A stretch of DNA of 64,000 bases, from assembly GCA_036583965.1 (NCBI GenBank), contig JAZBQD010000030.1:57103551-57167550 (forward strand), written 5' to 3'. This document shows, piece by piece, positions 53,315 to 64,000 of this stretch; position 1 is the stretch's first letter, and every line of letters starts with the position of its first letter. Origin of the DNA: Prunella strophiata (taxonomy: Eukaryota > Chordata > Aves > Passeriformes > Prunellidae). The notes under the pieces were generated by a model. The model saw only the letters and a list, made by a program, of their open reading frames with translations. It searched no databases and was not told the origin of the DNA. A program made the translations under genes and the position numbers.

Positions 53315-54019
53315 TTTTGTTTCATATAAAAACTTGCCAAAAATCTTGTCCTAAGCAGTATCTTCAAACCAATGAGGCACAGGAAAACAACCATTGTCCT
53401 ATTGTTGTCTATTCAGCTAAGACATAATAAAAATTATTTTTTTATTCAGTATTAGAAAAGCTGTGCTTATTAACAACAAGACATGAAACTGGGTAAAAAG
53501 CATGTCAATGGAAAGGCATAATGATAAACATTTGAAGTACTCACAGTAACCATCCTAGTGCACAGCAATCTCCCTGTGCCTCATTTCCTAGTCACTTCAA
53601 ATACTATCATGCAGGATACTTCTCCATACAACCTCATTTCCCAGTACCGTGTAGCTGCTGTGAAATGAGCCACTTCCCCTCAAAAATGAGTGGAAAGTTG
53701 TAAGAAAGCAGTTAGATCCCTACCAGTGTCGTGCATACCATAATAAAAGAGGCAATGCTGTTATTACAACCCAGCCTTTACAGACAGCAAAAGTGTAGCT
53801 GTCTGAAATGTGTTCTGGTCACTCCTATAACTCACTGAGGACAGCTGGACCAGATCAGTCCTTGTAAAGTAAATTCCAAGAGAAAACCAAGTGTATTAGA
53901 AACTATTCTGGTGTTTCAAAATATGTTTCTTCCTAGACTAGCTCAAAAGAAAAATTCTGTTTGGGTTCTGACATAGTAAGCTTTTAATCTGTGCAATATG
54001 CAGGATAAAAAAAAAAAGT
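53315..54019. other. Non-coding DNA, no recognised feature
   Basis: Unique sequence of mixed composition without a recognisable gene or repeat. Confidence 0.55.
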
Positions 54020-54340
54020 CCAAACGCTAAAAGTGTCATTATCAACACAGATAAGGTGACTAGTTATAACAGCAAGCTCTGAAATGTTATCATGCTGTAA
54101 AAAGTCCCATACCTTTTCACAAGGTCTGTTCCTTGCAGTACTGACTCCATCCTCCTTCTTTACCACAGCACTGCTAACGGAATTCTGTCTCCTCCTATCA
54201 TCTTGGTCCCTCCTTTTATATTACTCAATGTCATAAGATGTACCTGTGCCCTATTAAGAGCACACCTGTTCCAAATCTTAGTAATCAGAACAGCTGCAAC
54301 TCTTTAGGGGGTGAAATTACCTTCAGTACTACCTCCCACA
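54020..54340 (-). repeat. Promoter-like interspersed repeat, copy 2 (LTR-like)
   Basis: The reverse complement of this segment matches 28677-29000 from TGTGGGAGGTAGTACTGAAG through the TATA box (54220-54212), the GGAGGATGGAGTCAG block and the splice-donor-like AAAAG|GTATGG (donor at 54112), to about CTGTGTTGATAATG. The CCAAT motif of copy 1 is changed here. Small indels distinguish the two. The same functional-looking motifs survive in both copies. A 60-codon minus-strand frame inside it is not convincing as a gene. Confidence 0.6.
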
Positions 54341-56034
54341 TAAAAGTTATCGTTACTCCAAGTGGAATATTAAGGATATCTATCATAACATATATCTGAA
54401 TGTCTCAGCACTCTGGCCAAATAGTATTGTTTGATGATTATATATTATCCAGTACTATTACAATTATATTATATTGAACCAGTTTTTACTTGTATTAACA
54501 AATGAAAAATTTGTGCTGTTTTTTTTGTCTATTCCATCCTTGCAATTTGTTAATTCATCATAATTTGAATTTGATACATTTTATCCTGTATGTGTTGCAG
54601 ATGAAAATATAGGCATTACATACACTTGTATTAAATTACATTACTTCCACAAATTAGTAAGGTATTTTGACACTCTCTGTGGAAAATCTACATTGATTTT
54701 GTCTGTGATTTCAAATGTATTCTAAAAGTCAATGAGCAGTGAAAGGATAACACAAGTTATTTGAATCTCCAGAGTCCCTTTAATTGGTTTCTTCTTTCAG
54801 CTGACATCCTTGGTTGTTCAACACACAGGATGCTGATACCAAAACATTGACCAAAACTTTTTCCACATGAATTTCATAGTGGAACTGAATATGAGGTTGT
54901 CAGTTTCTTGAAATAAGTCACTTCTCAAAGGCAGCTATTCGCTGTAGAGGAGACAGAAGGCAATCTGACATCAGGGGTACTGCAGTCCCACAAAGTGGCT
55001 TTGTGCATTTTGTGGCATTCTGAGTGAAGTGTCCCTCAGAACCACCAAAGGTCTGTTCTGATGCCTGCATTATTTATAATTTTACATCAAGATTTAATAC
55101 TTGTAGCTTGTGGTAGCATAATCAAAACAAGGTATCAAATATATTTTAGAAATTACAGTTTGGGTGCCAAGATCAGGAAAAAGGTGTTTTATCAGCTCTG
55201 TCCAGAACAACGCTGAAATATTTCCTACTGCTCTGTTAGTGTTTCATATCTACTGTTCATTCTCATCAGCCTACCTAAAAAACTCTCCCATGTGAATATT
55301 AAGCTGTGAAATCTTCAGATTCTCTGACTTATGGTAATGCTTTTGGAACTGTTTACTATACAGTCCTAAGCTCTGATCCCAGAACTCTACAATGAATTCC
55401 ATTATTTCTAAGATACATGTATTTATTTATCTCTGTCCTAGCAAAAAATACTTGCTACAGCTTTTGCAAATATTTCTCAAGTTCTAGAAGAAATATCTTT
55501 ATTGATTTTACTTTCTTTTAATGAGTATTCACAAGAAACACAAGGAGCTTAAACTAGCCTACTTCAGCAGAAATTCAATTCCCAGCCTTAGAAAATATGT
55601 TTTATCCATAAACCCCACAAGAGGTAAGATAGAAATAAAACCAGTTGTTTTATTTTTCATTTGTATTCAAATCCTATTTGTTTAAATTATGTCATTGTAG
55701 TGCCTTATCTTTTAACTTTCAATAAGCCTCAGTATATACAAGTGTACACATAAACATCTACCTAAAAAAATCTGTCTCTGAATGTATGTATATATGTACT
55801 GAGGTCTGTGTGCACTTGTACATGGTTACACATATTGGTAAAATCATTTTTGCTTCTGTGGTTATACACCCCTATGTGCACAAATATTTTTACAGCTTTT
55901 TGAAAGGCTGGCAATACATCTTTGGTAAAGGAATGTTAAAGACATTGATTTTTCCTCATATCTAATTTCTTGAAATCTACATTCAAAACTAGAAAGCCTG
56001 AAAAGTCACCTTGAAAAAGTCTGCATTTCAGCTA
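54341..56034. other. AT-rich non-coding DNA
   Basis: No recognisable gene or transposon. Short TATG/TGTA-rich stretches occur near 55.79 kb. Confidence 0.6.
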
Positions 56035-56480
56035 AAGAAATTTTCTGTCACCTAAGACAGGACTTAACATTTCTCTTCTTGTGCTCCCTGAGGTTACTCT
56101 CAGCTCATTTCTCCAGCCTCTTGAGGTTCCTCTGGATGGCAGCACAGCCTTCTGGCATAACAACCACTCCTCTGGGCATTGTTTGCTCAGGAAATGTGTT
56201 AACGTGTGCTCTGCCCCATCATTCAGATAATTTATGAAGATATTAAACAGCTTCAGACCCACTACTGATCTTGGGGTACACCATTAGTGACTGGCTCTCT
56301 TTGTGCCACTGCCCACTGTCCACTGGACTGAATCATTCAGTCTGTTTTCAACCTACTCTACTGCCTTCTCCTCCAGCCTCTACATCAACAGTCTCTATTA
56401 AGAACTTTAATGACACAGTGTCCAAAGTTTTACTGACATAAAAGTAGACAATATTCATTTCTTTCCCCTCCTCTACCTAA
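56035..56480 (-). mobile_element. CR1 LINE ORF2 fragment (reverse-transcriptase region), minus strand
   Basis: On the minus strand a 76-codon frame (56262-56032) carries LFNIFINYLNDGAEHTL, which corresponds to the ALFNIF.....D.GIE.TL block following the PQG motif of the CR1 reverse transcriptase. Upstream (56263-56480) decayed reverse-transcriptase sequence continues, and downstream the frame slips into CCAGAAGGCTGTGCTGCC and GAGGCTGGAGAAATGAGC, typical CR1 words read in a different frame. The catalytic aspartate motif is not intact, and stops and frameshifts are present. Confidence 0.82.
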
Positions 56481-58429
56481 GTCTGAATCAATATGACTCA
56501 ATCAGAACTGATCATCATCCACAATCCATTTTTACTTATTTTTCAAAATAAAAATAGAAAGTTTTAATTTATAAATAGTTACTTCAAAATCCATCTTTTG
56601 AGGCTTTTTATCTCAAATACTTTCCTGATCTTCATCCCATGTGTATAAATAGAAAAATATGAAGAATAATCTCTCTCTTTCCACTACTTTATTTAGCCTA
56701 TAGGTTTTTTGTATTGATGTGCTGGGTTTAGTTGTTTGCTTGGGTTTTTATTTGTTTGTTTGGTTGGTTGGTTGTTTTTTTGGTTTTTTATTAGTTTTCT
56801 TTTCTTAGGCTGGGCAAGGAGACTGGAGTCTACTTGCCTCTTTGTGGCTATCTGAAAGTTAAATGCATATATAAGAAGCTTAAAGGAAAGCTACAGAGAA
56901 GCAATTATTCCTGCATTACTTATACAAATGCTTGCATGCATGACAGTAACTCTTCTTCACAGTTATATGTCCAGATGCTGTCAGATATTTCAGATGATCT
57001 TTATTCCATTGGTCAAGAGTTTCAAAGTCTCACTTGAATGCTATGCCTTGGAAGGTCAGGATCATGCAGGGAAAGACAATTTTTCTGCCAGTTAGTGCCA
57101 ATCCTGTAGAGAGTCTTAATACTAGAGGAGAATCCTTGATTTGGCCTCTGAATTTCATGAGGAGATAATGGACCACCAGGGTGATGTGCTCATCATGACC
57201 TCTGCTGCTAAGCAGATGAGCTAACATGGCCTATAATACCTGGAGGCTTTTTAGGTTGCTCTGTGCATTATTCAGGGCAGCAGCTTGAAGCTGGGTTTCC
57301 ATGCCTCAGTGTAAACATTCTGCTGCATTATCCCTTTCTTAATTTTTTTAAGGAATCTTTTAAGTTTGATAACTAAGTATACAAAATTTTACATTAAAAA
57401 TATGAAGAAGAAGGCCTATAATAAATCATCTTGTTTAGATCAGCCAGAAAATCAAAATGAAAATATTTCCTTCCAAATGTGTAACTCAATCTTCAAGTTA
57501 AAATGGCAGTCAGGGACCGGACCTAACAAGGGTATAAGGACTCCATTGTCTGCCTTTTTATCATCCCACAACACAACACAGCGCATTCCTAATGCAGTGA
57601 ATGAAATGTCAGGTTGTTGGGAGGATGGCAATGCAAGCAACCTATTTCCAGAAATCAGCAAAATAAACATTAAACAGAAAAGTGTTCATAAGTACTTCCT
57701 CATGTTTAGCTCTCTAATACATTTTTTTCCCAGTAGGCATCTTCCTATACATAATACAAATGGTGGAAAAAAATTCTTAGCTGTAGAAACAGTATTCACC
57801 TGTCCAGATATAATTTAATCCTTTGGAATCCCCTATAAACTCAGAAAAAAAATGTTTTAGGAAGCAGGTAATTTCATCCCTAAATATATTTATAAAATAT
57901 GACAAATGAATTGTATCCCATTACTTTGTGTTGACTATAGTGATAGCCAGGCAAAAATGCATATATTGAAAATATCTAAATACAGTTTATATGTACTTCT
58001 TGGATGTAGGGGACAGGATATCCGGGATATATGGCAAATAATATCAAACAGAAATTTATGCCTTGGACCTCAATGTATCTCCAGATATGTCTGCTATTTC
58101 AAAAATGGATACAAACTTAATCTTTTATTCTCTTGTTCAAAAAGCAAAGGAGGGAAACCAGAATTGATTAGAGCATTTTGGGATGTAAACTTGTTCATCC
58201 TGGCTGTCTCAATAAAACAACATGCTCAATTTAAAAAGTCTAACTAAAATAAGAAGAAAAATAGTTTATTATTTAATGAATGTCACATAATTAATTAATA
58301 ACCAGTGAGCTATGCATTCAGGATCAGTATCATAATGCAACTGAGAAATCACAGCTCTAGATTCTTTCAAAATGTTGATAATCAAGGATATATCTCCAAA
58401 TACCCTTATTCAACCAAAATCCCTGAAAA
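56481..58429. other. AT-rich non-coding DNA
   Basis: No recognised gene. It contains a T/G-rich tract at about 56720-56800 (GTTT and GGTT units). A 150-codon plus-strand frame at 57366-57818 is the longest on that strand here but has an opposing frame, no family motif and AT-driven codons; I treat it as chance. Confidence 0.55.
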
Positions 58430-58745
58430 TTTCATCTTCCTCCAGCAATTCCTCTGATCCTGGTCTGGAGGTCAGTAGTACTCCTCTCCAGCAGTGCAGA
58501 TTGACTGCCTGCTCCCCCTCTAGCTCTGTGAGGAAACACCCCACAAGGTCCCTGCATCCAGCAGTGGGAGGGCCTGGGTGCTGATCTCATGCTAACACCC
58601 AAACTCAGGTGCAAGCTTCCCCTGGTGCCCTTTGGGGCAACTGTGCTGTGTGGCTTGGGCTGAGGTTGGGGTGCTGCAGGGCCACCATGTCAGGCACAAG
58701 TCCAGTGCAATTGTTGGGGTTTCTTCTCAGTCTTTGCCATCTGCA
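58430..58745. other. GC-rich unassigned island
   Basis: About 315 bases are markedly richer in G and C than their surroundings (CTGGTGCCCTTTGGGGC, GGGCTGAGGTTGGGGTGC), followed at once by a T run. Composition suggests an inserted element, perhaps an LTR or retroposed piece, but I cannot identify it. Opposing short frames overlap, so coding is not supported. Confidence 0.4.
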
Positions 58746-60554
58746 ATGAATTTTCATGGTGACTTTTGTTACAATTTTTTTTTTTTTTAAATTATAATTT
58801 TAATGTAATTTTTTTGTTTAAGCTTTCTTTCCTGCAGAAGTGTCTGAGAATTCATGGGAAGTGTTTAACCCAGCTGACCACTGTCTTCCCTTTTAAAGAT
58901 TTGAGGATGAGAAGTCTTCCTTCTCTTTAACACTATTTTTTTTGGACAAACACTATTCAGTTTTGTCTATTCAATACACACAAAAACTTGTGTGCACTCA
59001 TACTCTTATCTTAACAGGTGGTGTTATCCAGGCTATTGGCCAAGAATATATGCACAGCCCTGCACTGATTTAATGCACTAATCATTGCAACCATGTTTTT
59101 TACAAGAAAGCCAGCATCTGCTGTATATTTGAAATTGAATAGATTTTGCAGAAAACTCAGTCTGTGGGAACCAGAATGTCTGTAACATGCATTTTGGATC
59201 AGTCCCAGTAAGAATGAACACTCAAGAAACATTAATTTCTGTATTTTTGAGAGCTGGGTAGGTATGGTCTCCAGCTTGCTTTCTGATCATATGGAGATCT
59301 CTAAGAAGACTATTTTATTTATGAATTTGGATACCTCCAATGTTGGTGACATTTGGGGTAGAATTTAATTTTTAATGACAATTTTGTAATTAGGAATTTA
59401 GGCCTTGACTAAGACGTGTATTTAGGACCCCAATTCTCAATGAAATCTTCCCTGCATGCTTTATTTGGGTTTAAAATTATTGATATTAATTTATAGTTGT
59501 GAGTTCCATCTCTTTCTCTAAAGGACAACTGCAACAGGCAGGGCAGGACACCCTGGAGAGAATGTCATTTGGGATGGACTCCTCTACCAATCTGACAAAG
59601 ACTGCTTCACCCTCACAACAATATCTGTCCAAGTCAGCAGGGAGGCATAGCTCTGATAAATCAACTCTCCTCAGCTGTGAATTGAAACTGAACCAACACT
59701 ACTTGTGGTTTCAGTGAGGACATGCATTTTCAATGTGACAATAATAACATAGGAAATAGTTTTAACAAGCCACAACTAAACCCTTCTGGATCTGTTGCAC
59801 AAATATTCTACTTCAAGAAGTGTCTCTGTCTCTTTTTTAAGAAGGTTATCTCTTGTCTCCTAAGATACAGCCAGTAGTCAGAATGACTGCAACCATGACA
59901 GTAGGGAAAAGGCAGTTATTGTCCTCTTGTAGAAAATCCATATGCTGTTGCTTTTCAACGAGGCTACCTTGCAGAATTTCTTCAGTCTTTTTCTTCAGAT
60001 TCCCTTTTGGAAAGTTATAAAAGTTTTTAGTTATATTATTATAATTATTTTTTAGAAAAGCCATATTCTTTAAAGATTTAAATTGGCATGTAATAGCATA
60101 TTTGCATTGTATTTTTGACCTTTCATTTATGAATTAATGCTTAGCCAATCTGTTATTACCATCTAGTATATTCAAATTTTAAATATTGTTATTAGATTGC
60201 ATCAGAAAAATTCATATAGACCTCTTTTCCCTTTCAAAACATTTTAAACAAAAATCAAACTACTTTTCAAAATCATGTCAAGCTAACCAATATTTTATTT
60301 TGGCACAAAACATATATGCATAAAAATAACATGTTCAATACTTTTGACATGTTCTAATCTGCCACTTTAAAAGGATTACCTTCTCAAAAGCAAATAAAAT
60401 ATTCAGCTACAACTTCTAGATAGCATTGTCTCCTTTTCCCTGGAAGTGAAAATGGATTTACTCTCTAATACTTTCATTATTACCAAAAAAAGCATATCCA
60501 AATTTGGTTCTGGAATATAGAGATAATATTCACTGGTCAATGAAGACTGGAATT
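58746..60554. other. AT-rich non-coding DNA
   Basis: No recognisable gene or repeat apart from a T run near 58.78 kb. Confidence 0.6.
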
Positions 60555-60590
60555 TAATAAATAAATAAATAAATAAATGGAGGGGGAGGG
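60555..60590 (+). repeat. (AATA)n microsatellite and G-rich bridge
   Basis: About six AATA units lead into a short GGAGGGGGAGGG bridge that joins the AAGGG tract. Confidence 0.9.
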
Positions 60591-60740
60591 AAGGGAAGGG
60601 AAGGGAAGGGAAGGGAAGGGAAGGGAAGGGAAGGGAAGGGAAGGGAAGGGAAGGGAAGGGAAGGGAAGGGAAGGGAAGGGAAGGGAAGGGAAGGGAAGGG
60701 AAGGGAAGGGAAGGGAAGGGAAGGGAAGGGAAGGGAAGGG
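60591..60740 (+). repeat. Perfect (AAGGG)30 microsatellite
   Basis: Thirty uninterrupted AAGGG units, 150 bases, with no substitution. The 80-codon open frame through it (repeating G-K-G-R-E) exists only because the unit is five bases and stop-free, so it is not a gene. The G-rich strand is the plus strand and could form G-quadruplex or triplex structures. Confidence 0.98.
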
Positions 60741-61547
60741 AATTAATTTTGAAACTAAATCTACATCTAGCCTAGTTTGTCTCTGCAGGGCAACTGCTGT
60801 CCTCCAATCTTACTTTTAGTTCAGCTTGGACTTACTTCTTGCATTATCAGTGTATATAGTCACCTTGTTCCATATGGATGCTCTGCAATGCTTCATTGCA
60901 CATCTTCTCTTCATTGCATGTTATAGTCAGTAGAAATTTGGACTTCAGTGGCTACTTGGATGCCTTTTGAACTGCTCTAAAGCTTATCAGGCATATGTGC
61001 TGGTGTTTATGGCATGGGGATTAAAAGGGACTCATGGTCTCCGGCGTAAGAATTTTTAGGGTAGCAGGGTATGCTAGGTCTTGGAAAAGAGCATTGGATT
61101 TCCTGTATGATATGTCTCTGTTGCTGTGGTACTGGGTGAAAAATCCTCCTTTTTCTAAAACACAGCCAGCTGTTAGTAATAATTATTTCATAAGTAAGTG
61201 CTCTTGTGAGCTGGTGTCCCCTTATTTTTTGCTGTAACTGAAAAAAAATTACTGTGAGATTTTATTTTTTTTCCCTAAGACATTGTTAAATTCGAGAATT
61301 TTCAAAATGTATGGGTTTGATTTCCTCATTCTTTTGTGCAAATATCATTTTCTCCCAATTGTTTTCTTATTTCTTACTATGCTCTTCTGTTATATTTCTT
61401 ACTATGCTCTTTCTTATATGCTCTTCTGTTGAAGAGCAAATACAGTTGGAAAGAAGAAAAAAGAACCAAAACTCAGGAGAAACTGGGTATACTAAAAAAA
61501 AAAAAGTCTAGGTAAAAACTATGCTCAGAACTTAGGTTAAAGGTCAA
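60741..61547. other. Non-coding DNA with a small tandem duplication
   Basis: No gene is seen. At about 61366-61432 a unit like TTTCTTACTATGCTCTTCTG is repeated two to three times imperfectly. Confidence 0.6.
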
Positions 61548-61815
61548 GAAATCAGACACTACATTGAAATAAAAGATATGTGACTTAAATGCTGGGTGGT
61601 AATCAAGCAGACAGATGTGGGAAACTGAAAAAGAAATAAAACTAAAGCAAAGAAAATGAGAAAGTGATCAGAGTTAAGGCAACAAGAACTTTGGGCAGAA
61701 CTTCAGTTAAGTGGCATATTGAACAGCAACATCAGCTGAAGGGGATGGTGCATGTAAAAATACTGTGAATAATCACTGGTTTAGAGGTAAAAAATGAAGG
61801 CTTCTTTGTAAATTT
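61548..61815 (+). repeat. Inverted repeat, left arm
   Basis: This arm matches the reverse complement of 63283-63535. Over the core of about 187 bases (61584-61770) I count about seven differences, roughly 96% identity; similarity fades toward both ends. The sequence itself (for example GGGTGG, AAGCAGACAGATGTGGG, TCAGCTGAAGGGGATGG) is not a family I recognise. Confidence 0.88.
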
Positions 61816-63282
61816 GACCTCTTGAAAAGAGAGGAAGCATGCAAGAGTTTGAAACAACCAGAAGAGAAACAATGGGAAAGAAGAGATTTATAAAATACCT
61901 GTACAGTTTTGGTGATTATGGTAGTCAGGCTTCCTCTTGGTACTTAAATATCTAGACTTTCAGTTATCTAGCTCTGACAGGTTATTATTCAATTTAAAAG
62001 TAATATTTTCCAGTTACAAGAAGCAAAATAACCACTCATTCCCAAAAGAGTGTTCTAGTACACAAAGGTATACCTTTGAAATCTCATTTTTGTGGTTAAC
62101 TTGGTATTAAAACTCAGAAATACTTTAAAAACGACTGTTTTTCAATTTATTAATAAGTATTTAATTTCAAAAATAAGATATTTACGCTGTTCACATTTTC
62201 TTGGAAAAAACAACAGCTTATCAACTACATAGAACTCTGCAGAATATGTATTATGGTTTCATAATTATTTTGACAGTGACAGTCAGCTGATGATCTAATG
62301 ACCAGAGCTATTGTAAAGCCAAATTATAACTATTACATTAAAACTCTATTTTTTTTCTTTTCCTATGTACAGCATTTCAAAAAAGAAATGGGCATTGAAC
62401 TTAAAGTAGATTTATTTTTGCAAAGAACATCTACCAATAGTTCTTCCCTGTTAGTAAAATGCATGTTGATAATTCTCTTTTGCAGCAATAATAAACATAA
62501 GTAATATGAAAAGAGAACTTTGTTATTGTTGCATATTCATTTTATTACTGATATGGTTATTACCTACTTAGTAATTCACTAATGAATCTTGATGAAGATG
62601 AAATAGCAAAAAATGGAAAATTTGTTTCATTCAAGCTGTACTAGTGCCTTTCTAGTCCTTTGAAGATGACATAAAGAAGCCCTATAGGATACATAACATT
62701 GCAAATAGCTACACAATAGTTACAATCTGGCCCTGAAGGCAAGAGTAGATCAGATTCTTGTTAATAGATCCCTTAGAGTGGACTAAAGTTAAATGACACT
62801 GAATAATAGATGTATGTAAATATATATAAGTGTAGGGTTTATTTTAGAACAATTACATTACAATGGAAAGGAGGCATGCAGCCATATAATTATCTATAGA
62901 AATATAAAAACATAAAGCCATAAAAATATCATTAAAGCAAATATAGAAGGAAGAGAAAGAAAGAGAAAGAAATTATAAGAGTAGAAAGACCCACCTGTGG
63001 ATGGAGCAACAAGATTTGATTGTTTCAAATTCCACGTCCATTGGTCAAAATGATGGTTGCAGTCTTGATCCATCATGGGTGGGGGAAACACAAAGTCCAG
63101 TTGTCTAATATACTCTTAGGTTTACAGTGGAATGCCCAGGGTACCTCCCTGGCAGAGTTTTACTGTCCAAAGTAACACTGTGGATCTGTTGCAACACTGG
63201 AGCATGTGCATCCCTCTGGTGGAAGGCCCCAGAAATTAGTCTGGGAGTATTTCAGGGCTCATTGATGGTTTATAACACCTTC
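61816..63282. other. 1.47-kb spacer between inverted repeat arms
   Basis: AT-rich spacer with no recognisable transposase or other gene; the longest open frames are under 70 codons. Confidence 0.65.
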
Positions 63283-63535
63283 TGTGACATGACAGCCTCA
63301 TTTTTTTTACCTTTAATCAGGGATTAATCACAGTATTTTTATATGCACCATCCCCTTCAGCTGATGTTGCTGTTCAATATGCCACTTAACTGAAATTCTG
63401 CCCAAACTTCTTGTTGCCTTAACTCTGATCACTTTCTCATTTCCTTTGCTTTAGTTTTATTTCTTTTTCGGTTTCCCACATCTGTCTGCTTGAGTGCCAC
63501 CCAGCATTTAATCCACATATTTTTTATACTGCCTG
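63283..63535 (-). repeat. Inverted repeat, right arm
   Basis: Reverse-complement copy of 61548-61815. Differences include single substitutions and small indels at the spacer-facing end (around GGTAAAAAA). The 66-codon minus-strand frame across it is not supported as a gene. Confidence 0.88.
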
Positions 63536-64000
63536 ATATGAACTTGTCTATACTCATGTAAATACCATTAAAAAAGTATATGTTCCAGAAGCTCTGGAAG
63601 AATGAGGTTTTGTCATCCCAGGAGTACATTTAATTTTCTATTCAAACTTATATTTGATTAATAAATTCTGATAAGAGATTTGCCTTACATTTTAAAAATG
63701 AGTTGAGCTGGTTGTGTCACATCATCAAGGATGAAAATCCTCTGGCATATGTGTAAATGCCCCAGTACTTCCCCAGAGGGAAATTTTCACACCTGAGTCA
63801 GGTGTGTAAGGGCATGATAAAAAGCATTATCCCTCCTCACAGCACCTGCTTCTTATCAGTCTCTTCCCTTATCTGATAAGGGAATATGATAATCTGATTT
63901 TATTCATCCTCTCAAACCACAGCTTGTTGCTAAATGAAGGTTGGTTTTTCACGGCACCCTCTGCACCTGGGCTGTTACTTTACACATTGTCAGCAAATGG
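63536..64000. other. Non-coding DNA to the window end
   Basis: No recognised feature. There are short repeated words such as TTATCTGATAAGGG near 63.88 kb. Confidence 0.55.

Noticed and set aside
57366..57818. 150-codon plus-strand frame
   Set aside because: Codon choice follows AT-rich composition, an opposing frame overlaps it, and no domain or splice edge is recognisable.
60577..60819. 80-codon frame with repeating G-K-G-R-E
   Set aside because: Produced by the AAGGG microsatellite; a five-base repeat without stop words reads open in every frame.
1..64000. CRISPR arrays, tRNA or rRNA genes, bacterial operons, mitochondrial insertions
   Set aside because: None seen: no regularly spaced direct repeats, no cloverleaf-like genes noticed, and the whole composition and repeat content are those of a bird nuclear genome.

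Overview
The window reads as intergenic or deep intronic DNA from a bird genome. It is AT-rich and CpG-poor, and I find no complete protein-coding gene, no rRNA or tRNA, no CRISPR array and no bacterial-style operon. The avian assignment rests on two things recognised from memory, not from a database search. First, there are at least eight CR1 LINE fragments on both strands, several carrying the ORF2 C-terminal signature (HWNRL...VDAP.LEV) and the tail that ends in ATTCTATG-like repeats. Second, there are four solo-LTR-type insertions of families common in birds. The LTR mix suggests Neoaves, possibly a songbird, but I cannot name the species.

Layout. 1-11.4 kb: unique AT-rich DNA with short simple repeats. 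11.45-11.78 kb: a polypurine/polypyrimidine block with a strongly G-depleted centre. 11.8-17.7 kb: unique AT-rich DNA. 17.76-19.34 kb: a GC-rich island followed by an LTR on the minus strand that is split by a CR1, a nested insertion. 21.6-21.9, 27.1-27.3, 32.5-33.7, 38.1-38.2, 39.4-39.7, 52.9-53.3 and 56.0-56.5 kb: CR1 pieces of very different ages. 22.65-23.23 kb (minus), 41.01-41.60 kb (plus) and 44.71-45.24 kb (plus): further LTRs. 28.68-29.00 kb (plus) and 54.02-54.34 kb (minus): two copies of one promoter-like repeat in inverted orientation. 60.59-60.74 kb: a perfect (AAGGG)30 tract. 61.55-61.82 and 63.28-63.54 kb: a 96%-identical inverted repeat pair.

The only segment that looks convincingly like host protein code outside transposons is 46,352-46,582 on the minus strand. 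It is 76 codons with G/C-ending codons, a splice-acceptor-like upstream edge and a stop codon. I do not recognise the protein. Two 50-bp exon-like segments (31.5 and 49.0 kb, plus strand) and one AG|GT junction behind a long pyrimidine tract (51.9 kb) are weak hints that the region could be a long intron.

No genes work together here. The interest lies in repeat architecture (nested LTR/CR1, a mosaic LTR, young inverted repeats, structure-prone microsatellites) and in the one orphan exon-like ORF. I see no evidence of a new biological system.
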